This document shows positions 22,571 to 33,048 of a stretch of DNA of 64,000 nucleotides, one piece after another; within the stretch, counting starts at the first letter, position 1; every line of letters begins with the position of its first letter. Origin of the DNA: Alligator mississippiensis (Eukaryota > Chordata > Crocodylia > Alligatoridae). The notes below the pieces were generated by a model that saw only the letters and a list, made by a program, of their open reading frames with translations, did no database searches and had not been told where the DNA came from. Location: the NCBI RefSeq assembly GCF_030867095.1, contig NC_081824.1:236432719-236496718 (forward strand), in the 5' to 3' direction. The translations under genes were made by a program, and so were the position numbers.

Positions 22571-22820
22571 CGGCATTTCTCAACGTGTGGGTTGCGACCC
22601 ATAAGTGGGTGGCAAGAATATATGAAAGGGTCACAAACAAACTTTAAAAATGGATTCTCCTTAAAATAAAAGAAATACATGGGAAACTGTGGCTTTTCCC
22701 TTGCAGGCTGGCAGAGCTCCAGCCTATGGGGGGCTGCTTGGGGGCCCCACGCATGCAGTGAGGGGGACTGACCACATATTTACAAATGGGCCCTGGTCCA
22801 AAAAAGGTGGAGAACCACTG
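22571..22820. mobile_element. hAT MITE
   Basis: The left end cggcatttctcaacgtgtgg and right end ...aaggtggagaaccactg are inverted matches. The flanks gatcagac (22563-22570) and ggttagac (22821-22828) are a diverged 8-bp duplication (6 of 8). It lies about 110 bp downstream of the GALM exon 1 donor, in intron 1. Confidence 0.78.
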
Positions 22821-22927
22821 GGTTAGACAGTAAAGAATCAAGACCACGCATGCCCCGAGAAGTGAGGTAATACATATGTCTTGGGGGGAAAAGCAAACAA
22901 AAAGAATGGTTTAAATTTTAAACCCAC

Positions 22928-23114
22928 CTTGTAAATGATCAAAGCCCACAACAATGTCGGAGGCTTGGCCATCCCTGCCTCTGGTTTCCAGCGCAGTGAT
23001 TATGCAGCCTAAGGAGAGGAGCTCCACTTTCACCTTGTCTGACTTCAGCACAAACTTTTCCACAGCCCCCTCTTCGCCCACGTGCCCGAGCAGCTCTCTC
23101 TGCACCCCGGCCAT
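22928..23114 (-). CDS. GALM: GALM coding exon 1 (galactose mutarotase, N-terminus)
   Basis: GALM interconverts the alpha and beta anomers of galactose (and glucose) in the cytosol, feeding the Leloir pathway. This exon encodes residues 1-62, beginning MAGVQRELLGHVGEEG and continuing through VEKF, the region matching SLGCIITALE, and SDIVVGFDHLQ, which aligns with the start of vertebrate GALM. The ATG at 23114 has a good Kozak context (G at -3, G at +4). The frame stays open upstream but offers no ATG that fits the family. The exon ends CAAG|GTGGGT and leaves phase 1, completed by GC at the start of exon 2. The exon lies inside a CpG-rich block. The four visible exons total 631 nt with no stop. 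The full enzyme is about 342 residues in mammals, so the C-terminal part is off the left edge. Confidence 0.96.
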
Positions 23115-23335
23115 GGCTCCTGAAGGGCCCTCGGGGTCAGCCGGAGCCCGGGACCCGCGCGAGCTGGGCGGGGACAGCTCGGCCGCGGCCCAGGAAGGAC
23201 AACCCCTGGAGACGGGACTCGGCGGCCGGGCAGCCTGGAAGAGGGACAGCCTCACCGTGCGCGCTCAAAGCCGGCTGCCAGCCGGGGGAGCGCGCGCCAA
23301 CTGCAGGCGCTTCCTCAGCCTGCCCTGCCCAAGGG
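22990..23335 (-). promoter_or_regulatory. GALM: CpG-rich promoter/5'UTR region of GALM
   Basis: This is the only block in the window with dense CpG dinucleotides (for example cgcgcgagctgggcggggac near 23157 and gagcgcgcgcc near 23289). It spans exon 1 and about 220 bp upstream of the ATG at 23114. A GC box (gggcgggg, about 23166-23173) is visible. No TATA box was seen at a convincing distance, which is typical of a housekeeping CpG-island promoter. The transcription start cannot be placed from sequence alone. The island is cut off abruptly on its upstream side by a MITE half-copy starting near 23327. Confidence 0.7.
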
Positions 23336-23412
23336 TGTTCATACCCGAAAGCTTGCAAGGGAGAATATTTCCAGCTATATGAGTCGGTCTCATAAAAAAA
23401 GATTTCGGATTC
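23327..23412 (+). repeat. MITE half-copy abutting the GALM CpG island
   Basis: The sequence caagggtgttcatacccgaa, agcttgcaagggagaatatt, tccagctatatgagtcggtc, tcataaaaaaagatt is a diverged copy of the unit at 7560-7672. It begins about 215 bp upstream of the GALM start codon, where CpG density drops. Confidence 0.6.
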
Positions 23413-23637
23413 CGCCCCCCCCAACAACAAAAAACCAAAAAACACCTGCTTGCCAGCCTTTGCGCTCACCCCGTCCCAAATCAGGAGTGTGACAGCTTTA
23501 TACAGTTAACTAACCCCTTTGAGCTGGTCTGTTCGCCCAGTTTCTTCTCCCACAAACAGAAGGCAGACGAGGTTCTTTGGGTAAATGTGATCCTTTATTA
23601 GACCAACTAAATCGCTGGAAACAATTGTTCTTTGCAA

Positions 23638-23913
23638 CAGGGTTTGAATTACACTTAGACTACCCACATTTTTTGCAGATCCCCCCCCCCCCCAAGTCAA
23701 TCATGATGCCCTAATAAAATCAGAGACCCCTGTCTAGGTTGTGCTTTTCAAATCTTACAGGCGGTTTTCATCTTTTATGAAATGAGATGAAAGCGCCCCC
23801 CCCCCCCCCCACACACACACACTCCCCTGTAATCCTAACAGGCATATAATGTAATCCCATCCCAAGATGCCACATAATCAGCCCCCCCTCCAGCCCCCCT
23901 GTAATCCCAACCC
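23638..23913. mobile_element. Nested 276-bp insertion with 10-bp target duplication
   Basis: It is flanked by ttctttgcaa at 23628-23637 and 23914-23923. It begins cagggtttgaattacactta and ends ...ctgtaatcccaaccc. It contains two C runs (23681-23693 and 23796-23810), an (ac)n tract (23811-23822) and the repeated phrase ctgtaatccyaac. There is no coding potential. The superfamily is uncertain: 10 bp would fit Mutator-like or a hAT with chance extension. Confidence 0.65.
23681..23822. repeat. C runs and (AC)n microsatellite
   Basis: C runs at 23681-23693 and 23796-23810, then acacacacacac at 23811-23822, all inside the nested insertion upstream of GALM. These are likely polymorphic. Confidence 0.95.
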
Positions 23914-23963
23914 TTCTTTGCAAGCTTTCAGGCACAAACACCTTTCTTCAGGCATAGGGTGGC

Positions 23964-26892
23964 ATTTTTATTGTATTGTTACTGCATCCTGCTTTCTGGT
24001 TGCTGATCTCTGCGAGAGGGAGAAAAGTAAAGAACTTAATACTGGATCCTGGGGGTTTCCCCTTCAATCACAGACATCTGCTTAATTTTGACTGAAAATT
24101 AAAAGTCACTTTCTTTTTTCTTCTAAATGCAAGCATGAGCTCAACTGACTGGGTTAAAATCTACAGAGAAAAATCATGGGTTTTTTTTGCCTTACAGCTC
24201 TTCAAGAGGATCTTCTACCCAGAAGGGAACATTTTTAGCAAGTTAAAGAGGAATGAAAACATGTATCTGGAACATTCTGCCTCTTCCAACCATATGTGAT
24301 GCAAGTTTCCTCTGCTAGAGGAAACACTGTATATAGCATAACACGCCTAGACACATTACTCTCAGATTTCACAAGAATTAGAAGTGATAATTTTCTGAAT
24401 CTTCTTTGTATGCACGTTAAAACCACAAGTATATATCTTATCCCACTTTTGCACTCATAGAAGCATTCATTTTAAAATTTGCATTTCACTGTTAAAATAG
24501 CCTTTTCTATTCAAACACAATATTTTTTTGACCATGCTACCTGGAGCATGGATTAGCATAATGGATGATGAATGCCTAACCATGAAAATTACAATCTTCT
24601 TCCGGGCACAGCTATAATTGACATTTGACATTGTTGACATACCTTCAAAAAGCTTGAGTCACCGGTTTTATTAATTCCTCACTGTCTGTTGTAAAACACA
24701 TCCATTTTTTAAACATTTTGCAGATCTGAAATGTGATTCTATCTGTAAATGTCTATGCTCAAATGTCACTTTCATATTCGTCAGATCTTCTTCAAGTGTT
24801 GAGACACACATTCTGACCTTGTAGACAAAAATATTCTTCTGCTTTTCTCACCTGGTAGTACCCCAGAGATGAGAAATTTAGGGCTTTGTCTGACAAAAAG
24901 GCACAATATTTGCAGAAAAACAACACGTTTTGAGAATAATATTGCTTAAAAAGCTGTTTTGACAGAAATTTTTCTTTGTCTCAGCAACATAGGGCGGCTG
25001 ATTTCCTGGAACTGTGGTGACAAGTGTGGGTGTGAAGCATATTTTGAAAGAAGAGAGGATGGTGGCCTTATGGGTTAATTCAGAGAGAATGCCCCATGCA
25101 TAATAAACATGTAGAAGAAAGCTTGGAACTGCTTGCAACAGATGGAGAAAAATTAGTCTACAAGGTTGGCTTCATTGATGGAGTAAGGGAGCCAGTGATG
25201 GACAGAGCTGTGAACAACCAGAGCCTTGTGTGAGGGACAAAGAACATCCAGGCAATAGGCCAGAAAAAATAATTTAGCAAGTGTGTCTTAAATGGACTGG
25301 AAAGAAATGGCATGTCAGTCTCAGGAGGGATAGAGAGGAGGCAGCTGCAATATGTTCTGTCTAGGAAATGAAGGCCTGGAACATCCTGGAGCATCCTGGA
25401 GCAAATAGCCTCTCTGTTTTTTAAGATGGAACTCGATCACAAAGGGATTACACAGTATGGTTGCCTGCAATGCCCCAGGTGTGGATTTAATGAACCAGGA
25501 GTCCCTTCCAGTCTTGTGCAGTCAAGTAGGAGGAGAGGTAGGGCTGGGAGGACAGTTTTAGCAGTATGGACGAAGAACCCTCCATGTGGAGAGTTGTGGA
25601 CTGTCACAGGGAGGCAGAGTGAGCTCAACCATGGCACATTAAGGCATCAGTTCAGCAAAGCTTGTGAGTGAATCTGACCTTAAGCCTCCCACCATACTCA
25701 GTAAAGCCCTCACGCACCTACTTAAATGCTACTGACTTCACTAGGATTTAAGCATATGGTTAAGCCCTCATCTTAGAGGAAACCCATATGAAAAGTCCCT
25801 AGATTTGAACAGGGATGAAACCCACATGCTACTCACTCTATTATTCCCCAAACCTATGAAATTTAATATGGAAATGAATTTGATATCTTCCATGTTACAG
25901 GGGTGTACGTTATAGCCGCGTTGGTCTAAGGACATAGGCAGACAGGGTTCTTTGATTGAATCTGATATAAAAGTTATAAAAAATATCAGATTCTCATATA
26001 AAAGATATAAAAGATATCAGATTCACCCAAAGAACCTTGTCTGCAATATGGAAATGATACCTTTTCTCTAAGGTTTTTGGTCTATTCTGTAGAGTTTAGT
26101 AGAGAATTCTACCCCTATCACAGAACTCTAGGACAGTTAAAAAAGGCTTATTGTCTAATCCTGGGAACCATCATGGCTAGAAAGCAATGACCCTGTTTGT
26201 TATACACATCACATCATGTCCAGAGGCCTCTACACAGCCAAGCTTGTAATCATGTTCCATTATCAAACCCCACTTTAGTAAGCTTCTAAATTTGGCTCAG
26301 AAAATTTATCTGGCTAGTTTTTATTCTGAAGACAAAGGAAAACATTTTTGCACTGATATTTCACATAATGTTCTTCAGTTACAGTCCATTAAAAAGTTAT
26401 GCTCTTTAAAAATGCTGATTTTCTATGTCTCTCTGTTCATCAGCAGTAATTTTGAAGTATAGATAAAACACCAAATAGCCAGGAATCAAATATATGTGTA
26501 TATTATTTTAATCTATTTTTAGGCCTGAAACTCAGGTCTGGGTCATTTTGCTATAAATTTATACTGAAGTTACTTTTATTTAATAAGGTGCATCTGCAGC
26601 AGTAATTATAATTATTTAAAATAATTCTAACAACTTTGTGAAAAAAAAGCACTGCCAGTTGCTAAATTTATTATTTTTAATTTAAGAAAGGCCCTTAAAA
26701 GGAGGAAGTATTTAGGTACAATATCAACCTAAAAGTGGTACTTTAAAATCCCTGAACCAAATTTAAGGTTCTGAGTTCAGTTTTGTTTATATATGGTAAC
26801 AACTGATAGTGTGCTCAATATGAGACTGCTGATGTTCATTAACTAATTATTTTCTTGTTTGTACAATACGTGCTTGGAGCTTATAAATAATA
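23964..26892. other. Intergenic, upstream of GALM; no gene seen
   Basis: A+T-rich unique-looking sequence. A short palindromic element (25936-26045) is listed separately. A 10-bp direct repeat (atcctggagc) lies at 25382-25401. No ORF has recognisable content. Confidence 0.5.
25936..26045. mobile_element. Short palindromic MITE
   Basis: The left arm ggcagacagggttctttgat, tgaatctgatat mirrors the right arm atatcagattcacccaaaga, accttgtctgc. The arms are about 32 bp around an A/T-rich centre made of repeated ataaaagatataaaag. It is related to the 'accttgtctgc' end of the 53998 family. Confidence 0.75.
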
Positions 26893-26900
26893 TGTTAAGT

Positions 26901-27075
26901 CAGGGGTGCCTGGAGGCCGGATGTGGCCCACCAGGCCATTCTATCTGGCCCACGGAGCCGCTAAAAAAATGATAAAATTAATATTAATCTGCCCTGGGCT
27001 TCTTGTCATGTGGCCCTCAATGGCTTGCTGAAACTCAGTAAGTGGCCCTCTGCCCAAAATAATTGCTCACCCCTG
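26901..27075. mobile_element. hAT MITE (CAGGGGTG...CACCCCTG) with perfect 8-bp duplication
   Basis: The 175-bp element has target duplications tgttaagt at 26893-26900 and 27076-27083. Termini caggggtg and cacccctg are perfect inverted repeats. The interior (ggatgtggcccaccaggcc, catgtggccctcaatggctt) matches the element at 40556-40742 in the opposite orientation. Confidence 0.93.
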
Positions 27076-27083
27076 TGTTAAGT

Positions 27084-27800
27084 GAATACTTTCTTGGCAT
27101 TCAGCAGTCTTCACTGTTTAACAAAGAAGTCTTTCCTTTTGAATAGGTAGTAGCATTAGCTTTGTCTGTAGTTCCCAAGTTCTTATAACTTGTGCAAAAG
27201 CATTCAGTTGTATTTATGGCTGATTCACAAAGCATATTTCTGAGCAGAAAGGCCTCAGCTAGTCTCTCATTCATACTTAACTCTTTAGTAGTCTCCACCA
27301 GTCTGTTATTACTAAGATACTGTCCCATACTGATAAGATTTAGGGGAAATGTTTTTGGCTTGCAAATGAACTCTTTGATAAGGATGTGATATGTGATTTT
27401 ACAAGGAAGTGGTAACAGACTGCGGCTTTTATAACATCACAGGAGCTGACGTTTTCATTGACTTATATGATTCATGTCAGAAAGAGCCAGGACCTAGTTG
27501 CTCATTTAATGCTCTATCTAGTCAGTCATTCACACTGTCTGAATTTCTCACCTTGTCTGTTTGTACACAAGCTTCCTTGGCCCACATTGACCTTCAGAGG
27601 TGTGCTTGTAGGATGATGACAAGAGTTACTGACAATTATTCAGTCAAATACCATACATTAGTGAGTTCCAGCTTTCAAGCTTCTTCTGAGTGATTACAGA
27701 TAAATCAGAATGAATCAGCCTACCAATTGACTTCTGCCATGATTATGAAACTTGCATGACTTTCATGAAGAAGTGTTTGAATAAGATTCTTTTAGGTTTT
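27084..27800. other. Intergenic, no gene seen
   Basis: Two ORFs of 75 and 94 codons lie here without recognisable domains. They look like chance. Confidence 0.45.
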
Positions 27801-27944
27801 CTCTAATGCAGTGATTCTCAATCTGCATGCTGTGGCACTCTGAGCTCCACTGAGATCCTTTCAAAGGTGTCATGGGGTGCCATGCAAAGTTAGCACTGTT
27901 AGTTGTACAAACATGATTCACAAGATAAACCCAGAGTTTTCAAA

Positions 27945-29016
27945 CAAGAATCTATATAACGTTGGCTACAAATGTCCAACTTGGGATCCTTAAAATTCTG
28001 GTTTATTAGGCGGATTGAAACACTGTAATCATAAACCTTGGGGCTGGTCCCCCCCCACACACACATACACACACATACACACACACAGTAGCAGGCTACA
28101 AAGTCAGGTATACCTATCCTACAAGCGCTGGAGTCTGTCGTTGAGGCTTCTTTCAGCGTGGTGTTATCCTCCAGAAGGGGGTCGCCAGCTGGTCCTTCTG
28201 GCTGGACAGGTCTGGTCGAGTTGGAGATCAAGAGGGCGCCACTGAGGGTCACTTTTTACTGCCTTTTATCTGTCCTTAGCAGACTTTGGTGACTCCCCAG
28301 TTTTCAGGTTTGCCCAATCCTGGGGTCATTGACCCTCGTGGGACTTCCCCCCCCCCCCCCCCGGTGGCTACTGGACAGCGTCTGTCAGCCCCAGGGGTAG
28401 TCCGCATGTACGTGCAGGTTTGGGAGTCCGTTGATGAATTTTGAATAGGGCTCTGGGAGCGGTTGATCTGGAGATACTCAGCCCAAAAGTTGGTCCCTGG
28501 CGTTGATTAACTCAGGCCAGGGCTTCTAGCCCTTGATCAGTGAGGTTTAGAGATTTCCCAGTTGTTACATTGTCTTCTATTGAGTTCTTCCGTTGGTTGA
28601 TCTGCAGCTTCCCAGGTGTTAATTGCTGTGTGCTTCCATGTTACACATTCAATCAAGTTACACATTCAATCACTGATTCACTTCCTCTTTCAGGGGCCAG
28701 CCCGATACAGAGAAGGACAGTTTGATTCCTGCCCTTGTTAACATTGTTACAATGTATAACTTACTAAAACACATTTAGTTGAAAGTTGAAAGGTGAGTAT
28801 AAAATATAAGCTACAAATGCCATGGCACACAAATAGATAAAAATACCAAACTACAAGGGGAGATACAAAATGCACACACACAAATTTTAAAACACAATTC
28901 CTTATCTTAAAGTGAAAGAGAGAGGAAGGAAGAAAAGGTAGAAAAAGAGAAACATATCCAAAGAGGGGAGAGCAAATGGAGGCAAGAGGAAAAGGGGGCT
29001 TTCTGCTACAATAGTG
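27945..29016. mobile_element. Unassigned insertion inside the hAT copy
   Basis: This is about 1.07 kb absent from the sister hAT copy. It holds an (ac/at)n tract (28056-28087), a 16-bp C run (28347-28362), a 17-bp tandem (ttacacattcaatcaag, about 28641-28674) and a purine-rich tail (28914-28995). It has no protein. The size and a reverse polyadenylation-like ttttatt near 27998 would fit a solo LTR on the minus strand, but I could not establish ends or a target duplication. Confidence 0.45.
28049..28087. repeat. C run plus (AC/AT)n microsatellite
   Basis: tccccccccacacacacata followed by cacacacatacacacacaca. It is inside the unassigned insertion at 27945-29016. Confidence 0.95.
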
Positions 29017-29214
29017 TTAAAAACAATTTGACCTGCTGTGATTTTTCTGAGTTCTTTACAATAAAAGAATTGTTTTATTATTTTTCTGTAGTAAAAAATT
29101 AGTGAAAACTAAGAACTGGCATCTTCTAAGGGTGTACCTCAAGTTCATTGAAGGGTGTCTCAAATCTACTGAGTCTAAAAAAGTCTAAAAAAGTTGACAA
29201 CCACTGCTGTAATT

Positions 29215-31160
29215 TGTCATCAGTTTCCTGCCACTCAGGGCCAAACTTAGATTCCTCCCCCTGAATCTGCTTTCACACAAGTCCCTATTTTTTCATTTAT
29301 AATTGGAGGAAGAAGATGTAGAAGGTGATATAAGAGAGACTATCTAGCCCCACTGATGGCTTCCCTCCCCCTTTTTTTATTTGCCTTTATTAGCATTGAA
29401 GACCTGAAATGTATTGCTTTTCCTGTGGTCTGAGGCACCACTGCCTGGTATATCATCCAGAAACCTGCTTTACGAAGAGTATTATTATTGTTGTTCTTGT
29501 TATTATAGGCAAAAGGCACAAAAGTATGCTATTTTATGTGGTAGGAAAGTCCACAAGATAAGGAAGAAAATAGCTATATAAAAAAACATTACAGCATTGA
29601 AATTAAAGTTGAAATGTTCATCATTGTCTCTTCAGCCAGTTAGCTGCATATGGGTCACCAATGTGTAGTCTGACAAATACTCTTTGGACATGAACAACTT
29701 CCACTCTGTTATTTCATCCTCAGTTTGCCCACAGTCACATAGTACCTTTAACTATGATAAAGCAGAGCCTGAGCTTTACTTTACACCCTAGCCAACTATA
29801 GCCTATGCTTAAAGCACCTCCAGGGCCAGGAAATAGGTTTGCTGTGGGGAAGAATTTGAGGTAATCTGGTAAAAACCTGGATTAACTGAACAGTATGTTA
29901 CAGGAATGGCCAGAGGATCAAGGTGTAAATGTTGGAGGAAGTCAGAAGGAAAGACCAGGGAGTGAGGTAACTCTTGAACCAGGGGAGATGATGAAGATGA
30001 TAATATATACCTGACTTAGGGTGAAGTTACACATTGTGGTTAGACCACACTAAATCTGTGGAATGTTCAGCACTGGTAAAGTTAGAACATGCTGTGAGCA
30101 GTTGCATGTTAAAGATTGATACTGTTTCTTGACTGAACACTTTGTTAAAGGAAAATATGGAGAGGTTCAGACCAGCCAGCAAAATAAGGCTGGCAAGGAA
30201 GCAAAAGGAAGCCTGATCAGTTTCAGCATATTGGTGCATTTTCATCAGGATTTTTCTCTTCTGCAGCAGATAACAAGATGAAAGAGAAAAAATCTGCATT
30301 TGCTTTTCAAATGTTATTGAAGGCACAGAGGAATTACTGTTAGAAAGAACAAGGTGTTGTACATTATTTCAGGGGTAATTAAATTTTATGGAGAAACAAA
30401 ATTATGTTGAGCACAGATCGTGAACCTTTTTATGATAGGCTACATCCTCATTTTGTAAACCAGTATAACCCTAGATGAAACTGACAATATATACCACCAG
30501 AGGATCTGGACCACTAGGTATAAAGGCAGGTGTTAACCCTTTGATAATATCCAGTGTCATATTGAATGAAATAGTTTGAATGTTTATAATAGTTGCCCAT
30601 TAGCCAGTTTAGGAAGAAGACAAGATTTATCTTCTTATCTAGGCCATTGTTTTGGTCTACCTGTGGAAGGTCCTGACTTTACTCAAAGTCTAAACTCTTG
30701 AATTTTATCTTTAGAGGCCTTTAACAAAGATAACCTAAAAATGACCCTTAAGCAAACATCCCACATTCCGAGAGATCAAAACCCTAGGAGCCTTTTAAAA
30801 GATTGGAAATAGGAGTTAATTCAGTGATATGGAAATTCCTCAAAGTAATTAAAATGATCAACAAAAGAAACTAATTACCAAGCAAAAGAATCTGTTAAGT
30901 AAGATCCGAGTCCAAATTTGGGAGTGACAGGTTTGGGTAGGAGGGGCCCAAGACGGCAACTCACTCAATAAAAACTGTAACCTACTGTCCCAATTTGGAG
31001 GTAACCTCACTTGCAGAACAACGAAGGAAGAATCGCAAGTGTAGGCCGGATCAGACTGATCACCTGAACCACCCTGTCCGTGAACACGAATTTCTTAGTT
31101 CACGCTGAAGCTGCGGAGCACCCGAAAGGGACTGAAGGAAGGGGACTTAGTCCTATCAGT
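29215..31160. other. Intergenic, no gene seen
   Basis: About 30930-31160 is a distinct block with an aataaaa signal at 30970. It looks like the end of an LTR or the untranslated leader of an old retroelement (…gtccgtgaacacgaatttct…), without protein support. Confidence 0.4.
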
Positions 31161-31163
31161 ATT

Positions 31164-31244
31164 GAGGCCAGCCCATTGAATCGTATTGCTGAGGAGAGCC
31201 CATTGAACTGTACTACTGAGGCCAACCCATTAAATTGTACTACT
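31164..31244. repeat. 27-bp tandem repeat, 3 copies
   Basis: Units start gaggccagcccattgaat (31164), gaggagagcccattgaac (31191) and gaggccaacccattaaat (31218), with a partial fourth at 31245. The period is 27 bp, a multiple of three, but no long frame spans it. Confidence 0.85.
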
Positions 31245-31259
31245 GAGGAATGAAACCAT

Positions 31260-33045
31260 ATTTGGGTGTTTGGTTTCTCGGAATTCTAGGATTGTAAGTA
31301 TATTATGAAAAATAATAGTATTGATTCAAATTTAACTTTTAGTTGTAATTGTAGTTGTTTTTGTAATACTAATTCTTATAGCATTGTTTGGGAAGGAAGT
31401 GCATTTAGAGCATTGTTTCTGATATCTGTAGTTATTGTGTTCTTAATGTTTGTGGTATTTCTTAAAGCTAAGCAGTGTTATATGCATAGCAAAGAATTTT
31501 AAAATAAAATTGTGTTGTATGAATTAAGTGTGTAATCATTGTGAAATCGTGCAAGTAGCTAAACATTTCCCCAGCCAGTGCATCAAACAAATCAGTAAGT
31601 TGTGTGGGATTTTCTCTATTCCATAACCCACTAGAGACATCCAGAATGTTACTATGCGGTTTCATTTTAACTGTGTATCAGTTTGGAATCAGGGTCAAGC
31701 CTTCAGAGAAATTTAAAAAAAAATACTTGAAATTAAAAGTTTAGTAAGAAGCTATTTTTGGTAACCAGATTTAGATGAGATTTAGCAAGAGGACCAAACA
31801 TGAAATAGCCCAGGTGAAAGAATTTACATCAGATGATGCCAGAAATCCCCTTACAAACTGGAAGTATTTAGTAAAAAAATTATAGGACAGAGAAGCTGTC
31901 AGGAACACATTAGGTCCAGCAGCATGATGTCCATGGTGGAGGGAATATAATGAAGCCAAATATTGATCAGCTGTTCCAGAATGAGAAAATGGCACTGAAG
32001 CTGACAGTGGTGACTAATTACCTGGATAAAAAATTAGTATGGTTTTTGTTGGCATGAAGTGTCAAAAGTAGGAGGGGAGTCTCAAATGCAAGCAAACAGC
32101 TGTTGGAAGAGCAAGTGCCACATGCACTTTTTGAGGGGTCTTTCCCCCCCACTGCAGAATTCAGACCTCCTTGAAGGTAAATTTCTAATGACAGAAATTA
32201 AAGGGAGATGTATGGTATATCTAACTGTTATGATTCTAATTTCTGGGCACTGATGCTTTAGAATACTACAGCTGTTTGCAGATATTAAAAAATAAAATGG
32301 TGCTTTACTTTAATCTCAACACACTCCTGCACCGAGCCTAGCGCATGCCCAGAAGAGGCATCGTGTTAGTTGGACCTAACCGGGCCAATGTCTGTATAGT
32401 GTATTAGAGTGGGCATTTTAGTGGGACTTTTTTGGCACTTTTATCTAATAGGGAAGTATGAGCAATTGAACACATCCTTACCTTATAAGTAGTAAAAAAA
32501 AAAAATTAGTTATCACCAGAAATTAGTTTAATACTCTATTTTTTAGAGAAAAAGCAGGCAGTGACACAATGCTACACTGCAATCCAAGGGCAGGACAGCA
32601 GTTTACATAGATATACCAGATATAGCTTTAGACTACAATATTTTCTGAAGTATAAGGTGCACTCCTGAAAAAGGAGTCAGAGTAGGACTGACAGTAGATG
32701 GTACTACTTGTAGCTGTCAACACCAAGAGCTGGACGGTGGGAAATAGCCTAGCAAACTCTATGGTGCCAATGGCTTTGGGCCAAGGAGCAACCTATAGAG
32801 GGGTACTAGTCCTTACCCCTGGTGGAGGAAATGCCACCAAAAGGCAGATGCTATGGCAGCGTGGACTGGGCTCTCCAGCCTTGGTTGGCAGCCAATCTAG
32901 GAGTGGAGCCCTGAAAGGGGGACAGACTGAAGATCTTCTTCGTACTGGCAACTCCTACAGCCAAGCTGGTTCCAAATGTACTGGCTTCTGCCTCTCCTTT
33001 GGGATCAACCAGCTAGGCTGGGAGGGGACATTGACATATGGGCAA
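31260..33045. other. Intergenic, no gene seen
   Basis: A 65-codon hydrophobic ORF (31305-31502) has a Cys/Asn/Ser-rich start and a run that could span a membrane. I do not recognise it and consider it chance. An unusual segment at 32320-32395 (cgagcctagcgcatgcccag, aagaggcatcgtgttagttg) has more CpG than its surroundings. Confidence 0.4.
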
Positions 33046-33048
33046 CTT

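Larger units (their letters stand above)
23545..23963 (-). mobile_element. Inverted MITE half-copy split by a nested insertion
   Basis: The first part is 23545-23637 (aggcagacgaggttctttgg ... attgttctttgcaa). The second part is 23914-23963 (ttctttgcaagctttcaggc, acaaacacctttcttcaggc). Joined at the shared ttctttgcaa they match the unit seen uninterrupted at 53998-54115. The intervening 276 bp is a separate insertion. Confidence 0.75.
27809..29206 (+). mobile_element. hAT element carrying a nested insertion of about 1.07 kb
   Basis: The left end is cagtgattctcaatctgcat and the right end ...aaagttgacaaccactg. The flanks ctctaatg (27801-27808) and ctgtaatt (29207-29214) are a decayed 8-bp duplication. 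It is the same family as 374-641. Compared with that copy, sequence from about 27945 to 29016 is extra. Confidence 0.8.

Noticed and set aside
22911..23255. Extending GALM exon 1 upstream of 23114 with a GTG start
   Set aside because: The frame is open upstream but has no ATG, and family members start at the position of the ATG at 23114. The extra residues are 5'UTR.
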